A stretch of 64,000 nt of DNA from Hyphodiscus hymeniophilus (Eukaryota > Ascomycota > Leotiomycetes > Helotiales > Hyphodiscaceae). The DNA lies in contig VNKQ01000018.1 in assembly GCA_016508695.1 (NCBI GenBank), positions 248,001 through 312,000 of the forward strand, given 5' to 3'. This document shows, piece by piece, positions 11,519-22,525 of the stretch (position 1 is the stretch's first letter; each line of letters begins with the position of its first letter). The notes under the pieces were generated by a model. That model was not told the DNA's origin. It saw only the letters and a list, made by a program, of their open reading frames with translations, and made no database searches. A program made the position numbers and the translations under genes.

Positions 11519-13083
11519 TCACGTCCAGAGCCTGGTGCGAAAGAAGAATCTGTTTGGGCGTCCAATGATGGCAGATAGCTCGTCCTTATATGCTACCCCT
11601 TTAAGGGCAGGTTTGGGAGGTCCATTCTCTCTCTCTTCATCGGAACAAGTGCCTCTCTTCCCAATTGACCGTCTCGCATTTGAAATTGCCCAAGAAAAAC
11701 TCGAATCCGTCATTCCTAGAAAGTAGGAGGACTTCAGAAGCACTTGCAGATCCACTTCAGCTTGCTGATCCCAACTCAAAGAGTTCATCAGGTCCAGGTC
11801 ATCGCCCGTAAGCAACTGGTCTTTTGTGACAACCGGAATAGTGCCTAATGATGAAGCGAACAGATTCACCGAGGTGAGATTTCCCGAAGCTACATAGACG
11901 ACAGGAGGATTATGCTTGGTGATCTCAGCTTTATATAAGCGAACTTGTTTCTCGAAAGGCAGCCAGTTCTTCTAAGCTTGAGTCAGTAAAGCCCAACACC
12001 GGAGATAATCATTCACTAACTCCCACTGCATCAGCCGAAGTGCGCAGGTGGACACCGACGAAAGCATCCGATGGTATCCTCGATGAAGAATCGATGTTCA
12101 GGCGGAAACGAGATGAAAGTTCGAAAAGGATAGTAGAAGCAAGATAACGGGTGTCTTTTCGGAAAGTAACAAGCTGGCCAAAAGTGTCCGCTATTTCAGC
12201 GCCGTCATTACACACTTCACTGAGAGAGTCAGAAGAATAAACGGCTCGTCGGTAAGAGTATATTACTCACTACTCCGCCATTGCTTTGTCGAAGTCAATC
12301 AGCTGAATTTTCCCTTCGGATGCTCTTTGCTCTTCAATCCACGACTTTATACATGACCCCATCTCTCTTCCTCGACAATGCTTCACGATACTGAATATGC
12401 CAGTTTCATCTACAGGCCCTTCCTGCCTGAGAGAGTCGACATCTTGATATATCGTCATCTGTGGACACGCCTCAGCCAATTTCTCGGAGAGCACTTCACG
12501 CTCAAAAAGTTCGTCGTACTCGGCGAAGCGTCCATATTTGTGGTAAATGACTTCGCTGGCATTCGATGCAACTCGAAGTTTCACCTGCGGAAAGACCAAA
12601 GCTGCACCAGCTTCCATGGTCCATCGAATGCAAGTGAGGATCTCTTGTCGCACATTGCTGACTCCACCAGAAAGCTCAACACATTGAAGCGCAACGTTTC
12701 TGGTCCAGGACTTGTTTGCGCATAATTCTTGGATAGGACGAGGATCCCACTGTCTTTCCACTGGAGTTTGGGTCGCAGTTGCAATGAAAACGGCCCGAGA
12801 GTCACTGCTATCGAGAGGAAAAGGTAAATGCTAAGCAAATTAGCACAGGCACAGAATCAGTTTGAAGATGTGATGCAAAGAGTTGACCTACTATCTGCCC
12901 TCCTTTTATCTTTTCCCGAGTATTCGCTGCCCAATTGGAGAGACTCGCTGGAGTTCTCCATTTGGTTACGATCCAAATAAATATCAAAAGGGTGAATGCA
13001 AAGTAAGGACCAGTCTCTCGCCGACGAAAAGGAATTGATATGAGCATCTTGATGCGCCTACATAAGGGAATGTAGAGGCTCAA
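11519..13083 (-). CDS. O-fucosyltransferase-like type II membrane protein (paralogue A)
   Basis: Predicted Golgi/ER glycosyltransferase-like protein. Four exons (13083-12892, 12830-12274, 12219-12021, 11971-11519) give 466 residues in phase. A short basic N-tail precedes one membrane segment (FAFTLLIFIWIV, about residues 28-39), the classic type II layout. The luminal part has the motif GVHLRTSAD (H307, R309), matching the H-x-R donor-binding motif of the protein O-fucosyltransferase superfamily, plus a VYVASG strand and a late S-S-F-S segment. It shares ordered motifs with the divergent neighbour at 13499: WT..QC, GG[VL][SN]NVR, TC[IL]R and GVH[LF]R. Assignment to PF10250 is by motif. Donor and acceptor are unknown, and GDP-fucose is not general in ascomycetes. 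A second in-frame Met at residue 13 is an alternative start. Confidence 0.78.
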
Positions 13084-13498
13084 GGAGGAGGATTGTTTAG
13101 GGACATTTCAGGACCATTGGCAGAGAGTCAGTGAGGTTGGTCTCCCTGCGAAGGACTTTGCAATTGAGCGTCATTCCCGCTAAGAATTCCCTCCATTGAC
13201 TTGGCTGTGTTGGCGCTACCGGAAGGAGATTCTATCACAAAGGTATGCAACCAGTTGGAAGCATGTCTTACTGAGACATTATGGTGGGCGCTGAGTATCC
13301 CTTGCATTCCCGTCGAGGCCCGTTCAGCGGCTTCCGCTAGAGCTCGGCGATGGCTGCTTCATATGGCCACACCTGTATTGCTCTGAATTTCACGCATCCC
13401 AAACAATTTCAACGTGTAGCTGGTTGGTGTACTTTGCGTTCAGAACTATTTGCGTTTGCTTTCCATTTTGTCGAAACGTCGCAAACTCACTTATCAAG
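13084..13498. promoter_or_regulatory. Shared divergent promoter region of the two O-fucosyltransferase-like genes
   Basis: About 415 bp between the two start codons, so both paralogues probably use one bidirectional promoter. No clear TATA box. No coding signal with family motifs. Confidence 0.6.
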
Positions 13499-14869
13499 AT
13501 GGCGATTCGAAGATCTCCTCTGAGATACGTTTTTCTCGTGATTTTATTAGTCTTCCTATTCGTCGCTGTAAACTGGTTACGGGGTCCACTGAAAGTCTCA
13601 TCAATTCCAGGAGGTACTCGAAGTAGGGTCATTGAATACTTGGCTTCATCGAAACAGCAACAAGGCGTGCAAACGAATCTATCCTCTGACCGTCACTTAC
13701 AGGACCTCTGCGATTCAACGACTTGGACAGATGGGTTATGGATTCAATGCCATAGTAACGCTCGAAAGGATAGTGAGGGCAAACGATCGGTTCATGGGGG
13801 GTTAAACAACGTCAGAAATCGTATACAGACATGCCTTCGTGTTGCTATAGACTCAGGCGCCGGCGTCATCATGCCAATGGTAGCAACGAGGGACCAAACT
13901 CATCTGAAGAATCTCGGAGGAGGAACTCCTGTTCCTGCGAATAATTTCTGGAATATGGAATATATGACTGAAATGCTGCGATTGAAATGTCCGCAGCTCC
14001 AGCTTCGCTTCGACATGAAGGGAATCAATTCCCGGCTGACAGCACCCAAGCGCCACTTCAGGGGAGCACGATATCAGAAAGGCACGTTCAGAGACATGAC
14101 AGTGTCGGTTCTTCAGGAGAAACAAATCGACCTCTCAAGCGTCAGTAAATCAAATCCCGTAGCCATTGGGTTTGGAGATACTTTTCTGGCCTGGGATTAT
14201 GAGAAGTCGGGAGAGTTGACCACCATTCGAAAAGAACTCTACAGAACTATCACCTATAATCAAACACTTCTTGATATCAGCTCGGAAATTCTCCAAGCTC
14301 CTCAGCTTCGGAACGGGTTCATTGGGGTTCATTTTCGAGCTGAAGCAGACTGGCCGCAGAGTTTTGGAAAAGCAAAAGATCAATTGAGGCTTTACATTGA
14401 AGAAATGGAAAGTCTCAAGCGAAAATCCCCTACAGATCTCAGGGTGATATACGTTAGTTGCGGAGATCAAGCTGGAATCAAGAAATTTCGGAGCAGGTTG
14501 AACAAGCTCGGATACGAAGTCCATGACAAATTGTCTCTACTGTCTCAAGACCCGAAGACTCTTGCAAAGGTAGAGAATATGATGTTTGACGAACGAGCGA
14601 TCATCGAATATCAGATGTTGCTCAACGCGGATATGTTTCTGGGGCCTGTTATGTCCTCGATGTCTTCGCTGATTGCGTTTACGAGAGCTCTTGACAAGCC
14701 TGACGACTTCTTCCCGAAATACATCTTTCCAGGTAGTAAGAAGGAAGTGGGAGAGGATGGGTGGGGTCTGCGACGGGTATATGAGCAAGAAATGCCTCTT
14801 ATGAGAGGCGACGAAAAATCAAGATTAATGGTAGTGAATGGTGACGACATCATGAACTATTTTCCTTGA
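13499..14869 (+). CDS. O-fucosyltransferase-like type II membrane protein (paralogue B)
   Basis: Predicted Golgi/ER transferase, a diverged paralogue of the minus-strand gene across the shared promoter. Single exon, 456 residues from the chosen ATG (context CAAGATGG). This start gives a short basic tail (MAIRRSPLRY) and then one membrane segment (about residues 10-25). An in-frame ATG at 13424 would add 25 residues and put odd Cys/Phe-rich sequence ahead of the anchor. Motifs: HGGLNNVRNRIQTCLR, then GVHFRAEAD (H278, R280) as the superfamily H-x-R motif, IYVSCGD and MSSMSSL. No introns here versus three in paralogue A suggests loss of introns or an old duplication. The sugar transferred is unknown. 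Confidence 0.8.
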   Translation: MAIRRSPLRYVFLVILLVFLFVAVNWLRGPLKVSSIPGGTRSRVIEYLASSKQQQGVQTNLSSDRHLQDLCDSTTWTDGLWIQCHSNARKDSEGKRSVHGGLNNVRNRIQTCLRVAIDSGAGVIMPMVATRDQTHLKNLGGGTPVPANNFWNMEYMTEMLRLKCPQLQLRFDMKGINSRLTAPKRHFRGARYQKGTFRDMTVSVLQEKQIDLSSVSKSNPVAIGFGDTFLAWDYEKSGELTTIRKELYRTITYNQTLLDISSEILQAPQLRNGFIGVHFRAEADWPQSFGKAKDQLRLYIEEMESLKRKSPTDLRVIYVSCGDQAGIKKFRSRLNKLGYEVHDKLSLLSQDPKTLAKVENMMFDERAIIEYQMLLNADMFLGPVMSSMSSLIAFTRALDKPDDFFPKYIFPGSKKEVGEDGWGLRRVYEQEMPLMRGDEKSRLMVVNGDDIMNYFP

Positions 14870-15318
14870 AGGATATCGATAAAAGAATACACTAATGGAG
14901 CGCGAGTGGTATATCGATAGCGATGAGTTCCACGTATGCTTTATCAAACCAGAGAGGAAAATACTTAATCAAAACCCGTCATGATAGTAGTTCTTAGTTG
15001 CAGACCATCGACGCTCCTTGGCTTTGTCTAACTCCGTTACCAGTGATTAATCACTGATCGCCCTTGGTACGCAAATCATCTTGGATGGCTTCCATGCTTG
15101 ACGTTGATAGAGTATGATGTATATGTGGACAATCATGTTGCTACACATTCACAAACATTAATGACTCGAAATCTTAATCTCACAACAGATCTTCATTACT
15201 TACGTGTTTTGTGAGAACGGCGTTACACTTAGCGTACACGCTGTTCGTTTTAAATACAAGGGATTGAGAAGCGGAAAGGGTTTCTGTAAAAAATTTTTTA
15301 TAACCAAAGGACTAAATA
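14870..15318. other. Intergenic region between convergent genes
   Basis: About 450 bp. It contains a perfect 16-bp palindrome at 15041-15056 (CAGTGATTAATCACTG). No gene seen. Confidence 0.6.
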
Positions 15319-16813
15319 TCATAGTGATGCTTTCTCCGTTTCTGCTTCTTGTTCAATTTTGTCTTCTCTCTCACTTACATACTCTTCCTTTCTTACAAAA
15401 GCAGCATTCCCTTGTGGTAGTTTCAATGTCGAAATATCAATTTCTTGAAACATTGCATGTTGAGGGTATTGAGCTTTCACGACTGTATCTCCACTCAGCA
15501 AGGATCCCAAGTTCAGACGAACAGGATACATCAGGTTATCTGATTGGGCAACCTTTCGATCAGGCTTGTGTGCTTTGGCTTTCCGATCGGTGCGGTCTGA
15601 ATCTTTAGCAACGCTGCCAGCTTGACGATGGATTCCCGTGATCATGGGATAAGTACCAAGACATGTGCTGAAACCGTACTCGTGTTTTCTGCAAATCTTC
15701 CCAAGCCCCATGTCTATTGCTGTCGCCTTCGGTAGTACTGCCTGATCATAGATAGCTCTCGCTGCGCCAGCTATCGAAATTGCGTATGAGCCCGTGCAGG
15801 TAAAGAAGTTAGGACTCAGTACGAGACGTGTGCGATCTCCAGCCAGTACTGGGGCAGTGAGATTTGGCTTTCTCCACCATGTCCGCTTCTGTGCAGGTAT
15901 GACAGTTGGGTCATCGTTGATCACCCAGTATTCCTGGTCTTCGTTGACATGATTCCACATTCCACAATGCCCCGTCACCATCAAGTCCCAGCTATCCCCA
16001 TACGGTGATGAGGTGGAAGCGGGTGCTTTTTGAAGATATCGTGCCCCGCGTGCAACTTCGGTCATCTGGGCTTTGATCATCACGTCCCAATCAACATCAT
16101 CCTCCATTACCATGGCAGTTTGGATATTTTCATTTAACATCCTGGATGGTAAAAGTCAGTCGAGAAACAGAAGCTGAAGAAAACTGCTGAATAGTATTTT
16201 TACTTACTTCCGGTAAATATTCATATGCCCTCGCCAGCAACCTAACGTTCCAGGAGGTTCATCCTCCGTGATCTTCCAGTTCTGCACGGGATTAGATTGT
16301 GCTCAAACTCTTTCCATAAACCTCATACCTGCGGATAAGCCTTTTCTGGAATTGTTGATGGGTCAACACCATCGATAAATTCGACTTGCAATCCAGACAA
16401 ATACGCAGAAAGTGCTATAGCATCTCTCTTGTCAGAGCGGTTTGCCATTGAAAGAATATAGATCTTTTGAAACTGGACGCTGTATCAGTATCGCTTTCAG
16501 AGAGACAACCATGTTAAGGTGACAATACCCCAAGGGTTGCATTTTGAATATCTTTGAAGCTTTTCGGATTCTCTGCAATTTCTATTCTGGGATTGGCTTC
16601 TGCGACATGTTTCCGACTGGAATTTGAGGGCATATGCTCTCCGTTGGCCCCAACTGATTCGTCACCTGCTCCAACATCATTGTATCCTCTAGATCGTAGT
16701 AAAGTCCAGCTTGTCGCAGATACTAGAAAGAAGACAAAGAGAGCTACAAGGATAGATGGGTTTTGAGTACTTCTCAGCATCTTCTTGGCTAAACACACGA
16801 ACTCTGAAAACAC
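15319..16813 (-). CDS. Glycosyltransferase family 25-like type II membrane protein
   Basis: Predicted Golgi glycosyltransferase of the GT25/LPS-glycosyltransferase type. Four exons (16813-16529, 16463-16329, 16281-16208, 16141-15319) give 438 residues in phase. A membrane anchor (ILVALFVFFLV) follows MLRSTQNPS; the Met at 16780 gives the more usual short cytosolic tail and may be the true start. GT25 hallmarks in order: IYILSMANRSDKR (from residue 96), the LGCWRGHM segment, and the metal-binding acidic motif MEDDVDWD (E178-D182). C-terminal CTGSYAIS and IDMGLG segments follow the family pattern. The last 70 or so residues are highly charged and not conserved in appearance. Acceptor unknown. 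Tail-to-tail with paralogue B. Confidence 0.85.
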
Positions 16814-17952
16814 AAATGGCTGTTAAGCTCTGAGAATGGAGGACGAGGAGAATGTTCGGTGTAAACAGAGCCAGTGCCCACATTCCAGCCTGATTCCCAG
16901 TAACATTTGCCACATTGGATTTACCATTGATCACATCGAACTGCAAATAGAGCAGAGAAAAGAAAACGACACAGTCTACGGCTCCACATACTAATTCAAG
17001 GTGAGACATACGGCCGCTCCCCCTCCACCTCCCTCTCCCTTGACCATGAGTCGTTGCATTACTGCATGCAGAGGTCTCCACAATTCAAAGGTATGCACGG
17101 GGGCAGTTACCCGGTTATTTCCAAGGAAAACTCTATTCCCCCTATCTAGACTAGGCCAGGTAAGGGTTAGGTTACTTCTGGTTTGAGTTACCTGGTTTTC
17201 CTTTCAAGTCGGGCGAGAAGTGGTGGAAAAGTAAGTCTCTAAGTTTTGGATTTTGTTGAGAATAAGGGGGCGCCTCCCTATGTCAAGCCCAATTCAAAAG
17301 GTGATTCCAGAGGCGCTGTCCGGTGCATCAGCCCCTCTGCGGGGCTTGGGGGGTGAACCCCTGTCCGAGCGCCTCCACGTTAATCTCAGCCCATGCCATG
17401 TGGCTGGATAGAGAGCCGGCTGGACCTTCGAGTCGAAAAAAGAGTTGACAAAAGCAACATTCCGAGCAACTCTTCTTAGAAGTGATCAAGATTGCATAGG
17501 GGCTCAACTGGTGCAGGCGGATGGGTCTTTATTTGACCTGTTCGGGAAAACAGTTTCTGATTAAAGTAGCATCCAATGCATTTGGAATGTTTCATTTCTT
17601 CAACTCGTACAGGGCTGGACCAGGAATCTTTTTGGAAGGTAGGAGATAAAGGATAAAGATGGCGCATATGCGGGTGCTGTGATAGATAGCGTTGCACAAA
17701 GTAGTGGAAATCGTGAATCTGATGGATCAACTTATGTCGCTTGAGAGATAGAACATTTGGACGGCCAAGATGGAGTGTTGGAAGCGCTTCTCTCTCTTGC
17801 TAGAATAAGCCTAGAGGAAATGAAAGTTGTTTCTAATGAACTAAATAAAAGAGAAAAAATGAATAAAAACCAAATAATTATACGAATTCGCCATAAGCGG
17901 CAAGAAACCAATTCTCATCCCCAATAACGCCGACAAGCACCTCGAAATGTGC
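16814..17952. other. Intergenic region with a GC-rich hairpin cluster
   Basis: About 1.1 kb between the GT25 start and the end of the WSC gene. It contains the nested inverted repeats at 17310-17375. The other minus-strand frames here show no family motif. The 3' end of the WSC gene runs in from the right. Confidence 0.5.
17310..17375. repeat. Nested inverted repeats (GC-rich hairpin cluster)
   Basis: Outer stem GAGGCGC (17310-17316) pairs with GCGCCTC (17369-17375). Inside it are AGCCCC/GGGGCT (17330-17335 with 17341-17346) and GGGGT/ACCCC (17350-17354 with 17357-17361). All seen directly. Function unknown; a mobile-element remnant is one possibility. Confidence 0.7.
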
Positions 17953-20338
17953 TTAGATCTCCAAGCCAAAGGGCTGTTTGAGACCATAGTCCCGCTTCGC
18001 CAAACCAGGTGTTCTGACAAACTTGTTAGGTTTTCGAAGCAATCCACCTCGTCGGATTTCGCCAGTGTGGCGATAGCTCCTCTGTGGATAATCCATGTCG
18101 GCCTGGATGTTTCGCTTTACTGGCTCTGGATCCGGGTCAGATGATGCATCAGGAGGGCTGGACGTCGAAGTTGGGGAGCTGTCGTCAGAAGATGTTGTCG
18201 TTGCAGCGAGCGCGGGAGATTCATAAACTTCGAGAAGGATGGCAGCAGATGCGGCTTTCTTGCGGAGCCTCGCGGCAGCCGCAACATTACCACCACAGAT
18301 TTGCGTCACATCTCCAGGGCATGGGATATTGCAGACACCGTTGGCTTGCTCAACACCAGTTCCCTCAGAAAGAGCCATGGCGCAATAACAATCACTACCA
18401 CCGGTTAGCTTCATTGAGTTGTTTTAGAAGAAATATGGGGCACTTGCGTATAGTAAAGACCAGCAAAGGCGTTGAGAGATGCTGCACATTCAGCTATGCA
18501 AATGTCAACCGTCATGAGTGCGCTAGACTCAACAAGGGTAAATGTTGTATATCCGTCGGCCGATCCAACGCAGCCAATCAATTGAAAGCCGGCAATCGTG
18601 GCAGGAGCTGATGGGGTCACGCTGGTGGTCACTGAAGTGGCAGTAAGTATTGGATTGGTGGTAACCGCTGATGTGATAGTGGCCGCTGAAGTTGTTAATC
18701 CGGCAGCTGATGAGATCACACTGGACGTCAATGGAATGGTAGTACCGATGGAAAGCGTCGAAACGGCAACTGATGAGACGACACTGGACGTCAATGGAAG
18801 TGTAGTTTCGGTTGAAACGGTTGAAATGGCAGCCGATGAGATTACGCTGGACGTCAACAGAAGTGTAGTGTCGGTTGAGATGGTTGAAACGGCAGTCGAG
18901 GAGATTGAAATGGTTGAAATGGCAGCCGATGAGATTACGCTGGACGTCAATAGAAGGGTAGTGTCGGTTGAGATGGTTGAAATGGCAGCCGACGAGATTA
19001 CGCTGGACGTCACTGGAAGTGTAGTGTCGGTTGAGATGGTTGAAACGGCAGCCGATGAGAATCCGCTGGACGTAGCCAATGCAGTGGTTGGATCGGCAAC
19101 TGAGGACAATGTTGCGGATGCAGATGCCGAAGCTGGTATAGTCGAGGTAGGATCCGCCTGAGTCACAGGGCAAACAGTGGTGGTGAGTACAATTGTGTCG
19201 GTTGTGAGAATGGTGGAGCGAGCTGGACAATAATACACTGTTGATGGACAGTTGATGATAGTAGAGACTCGAGTCGTGTAGATTGTCGAAGTTGTCCATG
19301 CAGCTGGATCATAGCCATCACCATACGACCCATATCCACCATCTCCATACGAGCCATGTCCGGCTGACCCTGAATCGCCGTAAGAGCCGGAATCCGTAGG
19401 GCTGGCGAGGTTGGAACCTGGGGCCGTTGGCTGAATTGTTCTACATGGCATTAGCTGGGTTCAATTCACGATAGCTGAATTACTTACGATCCACTGACTA
19501 CAGTCTGAACGACAGGGGCACATTCTGCGGTGAACGTGATAGTCACAGTGGTGATGATCTCGACGATTCTGGCGTGTGGAAGAGATGTTACGACTGACAA
19601 CGTCTTTGTTACCGGAGCGGTATATTGAGCTTCTCCAGCCGGAGAACAAGTCGTAGTGATGGCGATAGTATTGACTCCTTTTGAACACTGGTACTGAGAC
19701 GAGAAGGCGACTGCCGACGACGAAGTTGACGTTGGTATTGCTTCCACCCAAGTCTCAACATGAGTAGCACAGTTCGAATCGAGGCATTTGATTACTTCGA
19801 CAACTTGGGAGCGAGGGTCGGAAACAGGGTCGCACTCTTTGCATAGTCCACTTCCTTCCCAACCTCCAATTGCGAGGGGCCCACACTCGTTGAAGGGAGC
19901 AAAAAGGTCGACGATCATGGTCTGGTAAATCGCCGAGGTACAATTACTGAACTTGGGGATGGTAGCATTCAGTGAAGGAGCTGTAGTAGAACATGGTACC
20001 AAAGACGTCAGCACTGTTGACACATGGGCAAGCTCAACAATCTGTTCTGTCTTCGTAATAACGGTGTTGGTGCTGCCTCCTAGGCAGGGAATGGTTGTAG
20101 ACACCCAGTTGTATGCTGAGCATGATGGCTGAATATGACAATATTTCGTTCCACAGACTTTCTCAGGCACACAAGTCGAAACCGGCTGGTATTGCGATGT
20201 AACGGTTATAGGCGATGGACAAATGCTTTCCGGACATTGTGGACACGGCGATATGGTTGCGAGTCCTTGGCCACGAACCAAAGTGATGATCCCGAGATAT
20301 GATAGAAACAAAAGAGTAAGTAAAATGGAGCGAGCCAT
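17953..20338 (-). CDS. Secreted mucin-like protein with C-terminal WSC domain
   Basis: Predicted extracellular or cell-wall glycoprotein. Three exons (20338-19488, 19440-18444, 18408-17953) give 767 residues in phase. Order: signal peptide (ILLTLLFLSYLGIITLVRG); a Cys-containing N-terminal region of about 260 residues; a Gly/Tyr/Ser repeat stretch (GSYGDGGYGSYGDG); a Ser/Thr/Val-rich block built from about six 21-residue repeats; then a WSC domain (GFQLIGCVGSADGYTTF to CPGDVTQICGG). The tail is Ser/Pro/Asp-rich, then basic, with no membrane segment or GPI signal. WSC domains bind wall polysaccharide. The Ser/Thr block is expected to be heavily O-mannosylated, making this a natural substrate for wall glycosylation enzymes. 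Confidence 0.88.
18690..19075. repeat. 63-bp coding tandem repeats, about six diverged copies
   Basis: Coding repeat inside the mucin-like gene. Each unit encodes about 21 residues on the minus strand, of the type STISTDTT..TSSVISSAA. One copy is internally shortened (near 18895-18915). Such arrays change copy number easily. Confidence 0.82.
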
Positions 20339-22525
20339 GATGTCCGATTGGGTCAGTAGAAAGTTAATCTAGCTATGAGGTAGAGGTCCAAAACAAAACG
20401 AGTGTGGATCTCAGAGAGACATAAAATATGATGGTTCAAGAAAGTACAGAAGATGAAGAGTGTTCTACAAATAGTAAAGGAGGACAGAGTGGTAATTATA
20501 AAATGGTCTGTCACTCAATGCTCAAATAGGCGCTTCGCTCCCAAAGAGACGCTGCGAGTCATTAGGATTGTACCAAGAAGCTAAAAAGTCAACACAATGA
20601 AGAAAGGGGGTCTGTTTCGTTCTGTCCTACCACATCAAGGCGGCCGAAGGCTGTTTGCAGTTCACGAAGGCTAAAGAAGAATAGTGTACGAAGTATAATA
20701 TTGATCTTCCGATGTCTTAGAACGGGATATTATACGCATGCCACTGAGACCTCTGCCGGAATGGGATACAGTGGGGTAAAGTGGGAGCTGATCATGCTGG
20801 CAAGGTCCACAACGAGTCAACGACGTTGGCTAAATATGACAGTACTCTGATGTGGGGACTCGGGAGTAGCTCGGTAGTTTTAGACAAGGTTACCAACACT
20901 GTTAGGCATTCCTGGACAAATATTCCAAGTTTCCTATCCCTCAAGCTGCAACTATTACACACACTCAAGTGTGACCTTAAAACGTGTAGTAACACCTGAA
21001 AAGAGGTGCTTTTAGATGGGCTTCGCAGAGGCTCTCCAAAAAGTTAAGTTTCCAAACATCTAGACGTGTAGACTCGTCGGAGCTTAAAGGTTATATTCAC
21101 CCGGAATATTCATTCCTTCCGAATCATGTACAAGTAGCATACCATTCCTATAAATCCATAGTACCCTGAATATGAGAGAATATGCGGGTAATACTAGGCC
21201 GAAGTGGACCTGCAGCGAATTGCTTGTGGGGGGCTCGGCTAATCAGAGACCTCCAAAATTTAAGCTTTGAGGCATCTTGATGTTCGCAGCTTAAGGGATA
21301 TACACCAAGGAATATCTATTCCTAGGGATATGTGGGTAAAACGGTTCCGAACTGGACCTGAGAGCCGAAGTGTTTTGATGGGTTTCAAGGGGCGTTCGGC
21401 TAGATCACGTGGGCAATAACACGTTTTGGGGTTACGAGTAGAATTATTCCTCTCTACCCGTTCAACTTCAGTATCCCAGGTATCCATTCCTACGTGCTTC
21501 CCAGGGTGGAAAAGCTACCCAGGATATCTCTGATATTCCTGGTGAAATAGAAATGCCTAACGCTGCTCGCAAAGTTGTCCGTAATCATCAATTGATGTGC
21601 TGGGACTTGAAGCTTCCTGTCCAAGAGAAGTATTTTGAAGTCTTCCCTTTCCCAGCAGGAACTGCAAGGGAGAGAGAACACGTAGAGCTACTACGTGAGT
21701 AGAGCAAAAACAAACTTAAGATACCGCAACCAGACTCAAGCATAGCCCCTTGAGTAGATAAAATCAAGTCTGTGGCATCATGCCATGGAAGCAACGAAGT
21801 CAAACGACACTTCGTGGAGATTACAATGACGTTTTGGCAGCCTTGAAGTCCACACTTGCTTTAGTTGGTGTACTGGCAAGGGGAAAGGCACGCGACAGCT
21901 TTCTCCGAAGGCGGGCCATTTGCATCTGATCCCTTGGATCCGCCCGACTACTGCATCTTGGCAAAAGCTGTGCCACTCGGCGATTTGATTCCAATAGATA
22001 ACGCCCGGATTGAGACTAGGCAATGTGATGGGGTTGGATAGAACAGATGCATGAATAAGGTAGGGCAAGGTAGAAAAGCCTGGACTGAGGTCGTACCCAT
22101 CTCAGTAGAGATCGACTAATTAGCCGAGCTGTTTCGCCTAAATTTAGCGCCTCCCGCTGTAAACACTTCCACTGACGCCACTGAAGCCGCCCCCCGTCGT
22201 CAGGGCTTATCGTGAGTATTCAAGAACAAGACCGTCGCAAACGTTGTGTAACAGCGCTAGAACTGAGAAGCAGTGCTAGGTATGGTGCATAAAGCCCCAT
22301 GTAATATGTCTGCTCACATGCATATATATTATGCAGGATGCAAGGGGCGGTCACGGCCCATGTGACATATTTCCTTTTTGGGTCGTTGGTGGGAATCCAG
22401 GCTGATGTGCGGAATGCTCGTAGCTAGAAACTTGAAAAATATTCTGTTCGAGAGCGTTTCTTTATTCTTACTGTGATGCTGGACGTGTCTTTCATTCTTT
22501 CTGAGTCGCTCACCTGTAGGCTGCA
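20339..22525. other. Intergenic region with diverged tandem duplication
   Basis: About 2.2 kb upstream of both the mucin-like gene (-) and the Stealth gene (+). Diverged repeats lie at about 21002-21420. No frame has a recognisable domain. It may hold promoters and decayed mobile DNA. Confidence 0.5.

Noticed and set aside
18598..19161. 187-codon open frame on the plus strand opposite the mucin repeats
   Set aside because: It is the antisense of the repeat block. Its Val/Thr/Glu repeats mirror the 63-bp units, and the minus-strand gene has signal peptide, WSC domain and in-phase introns.
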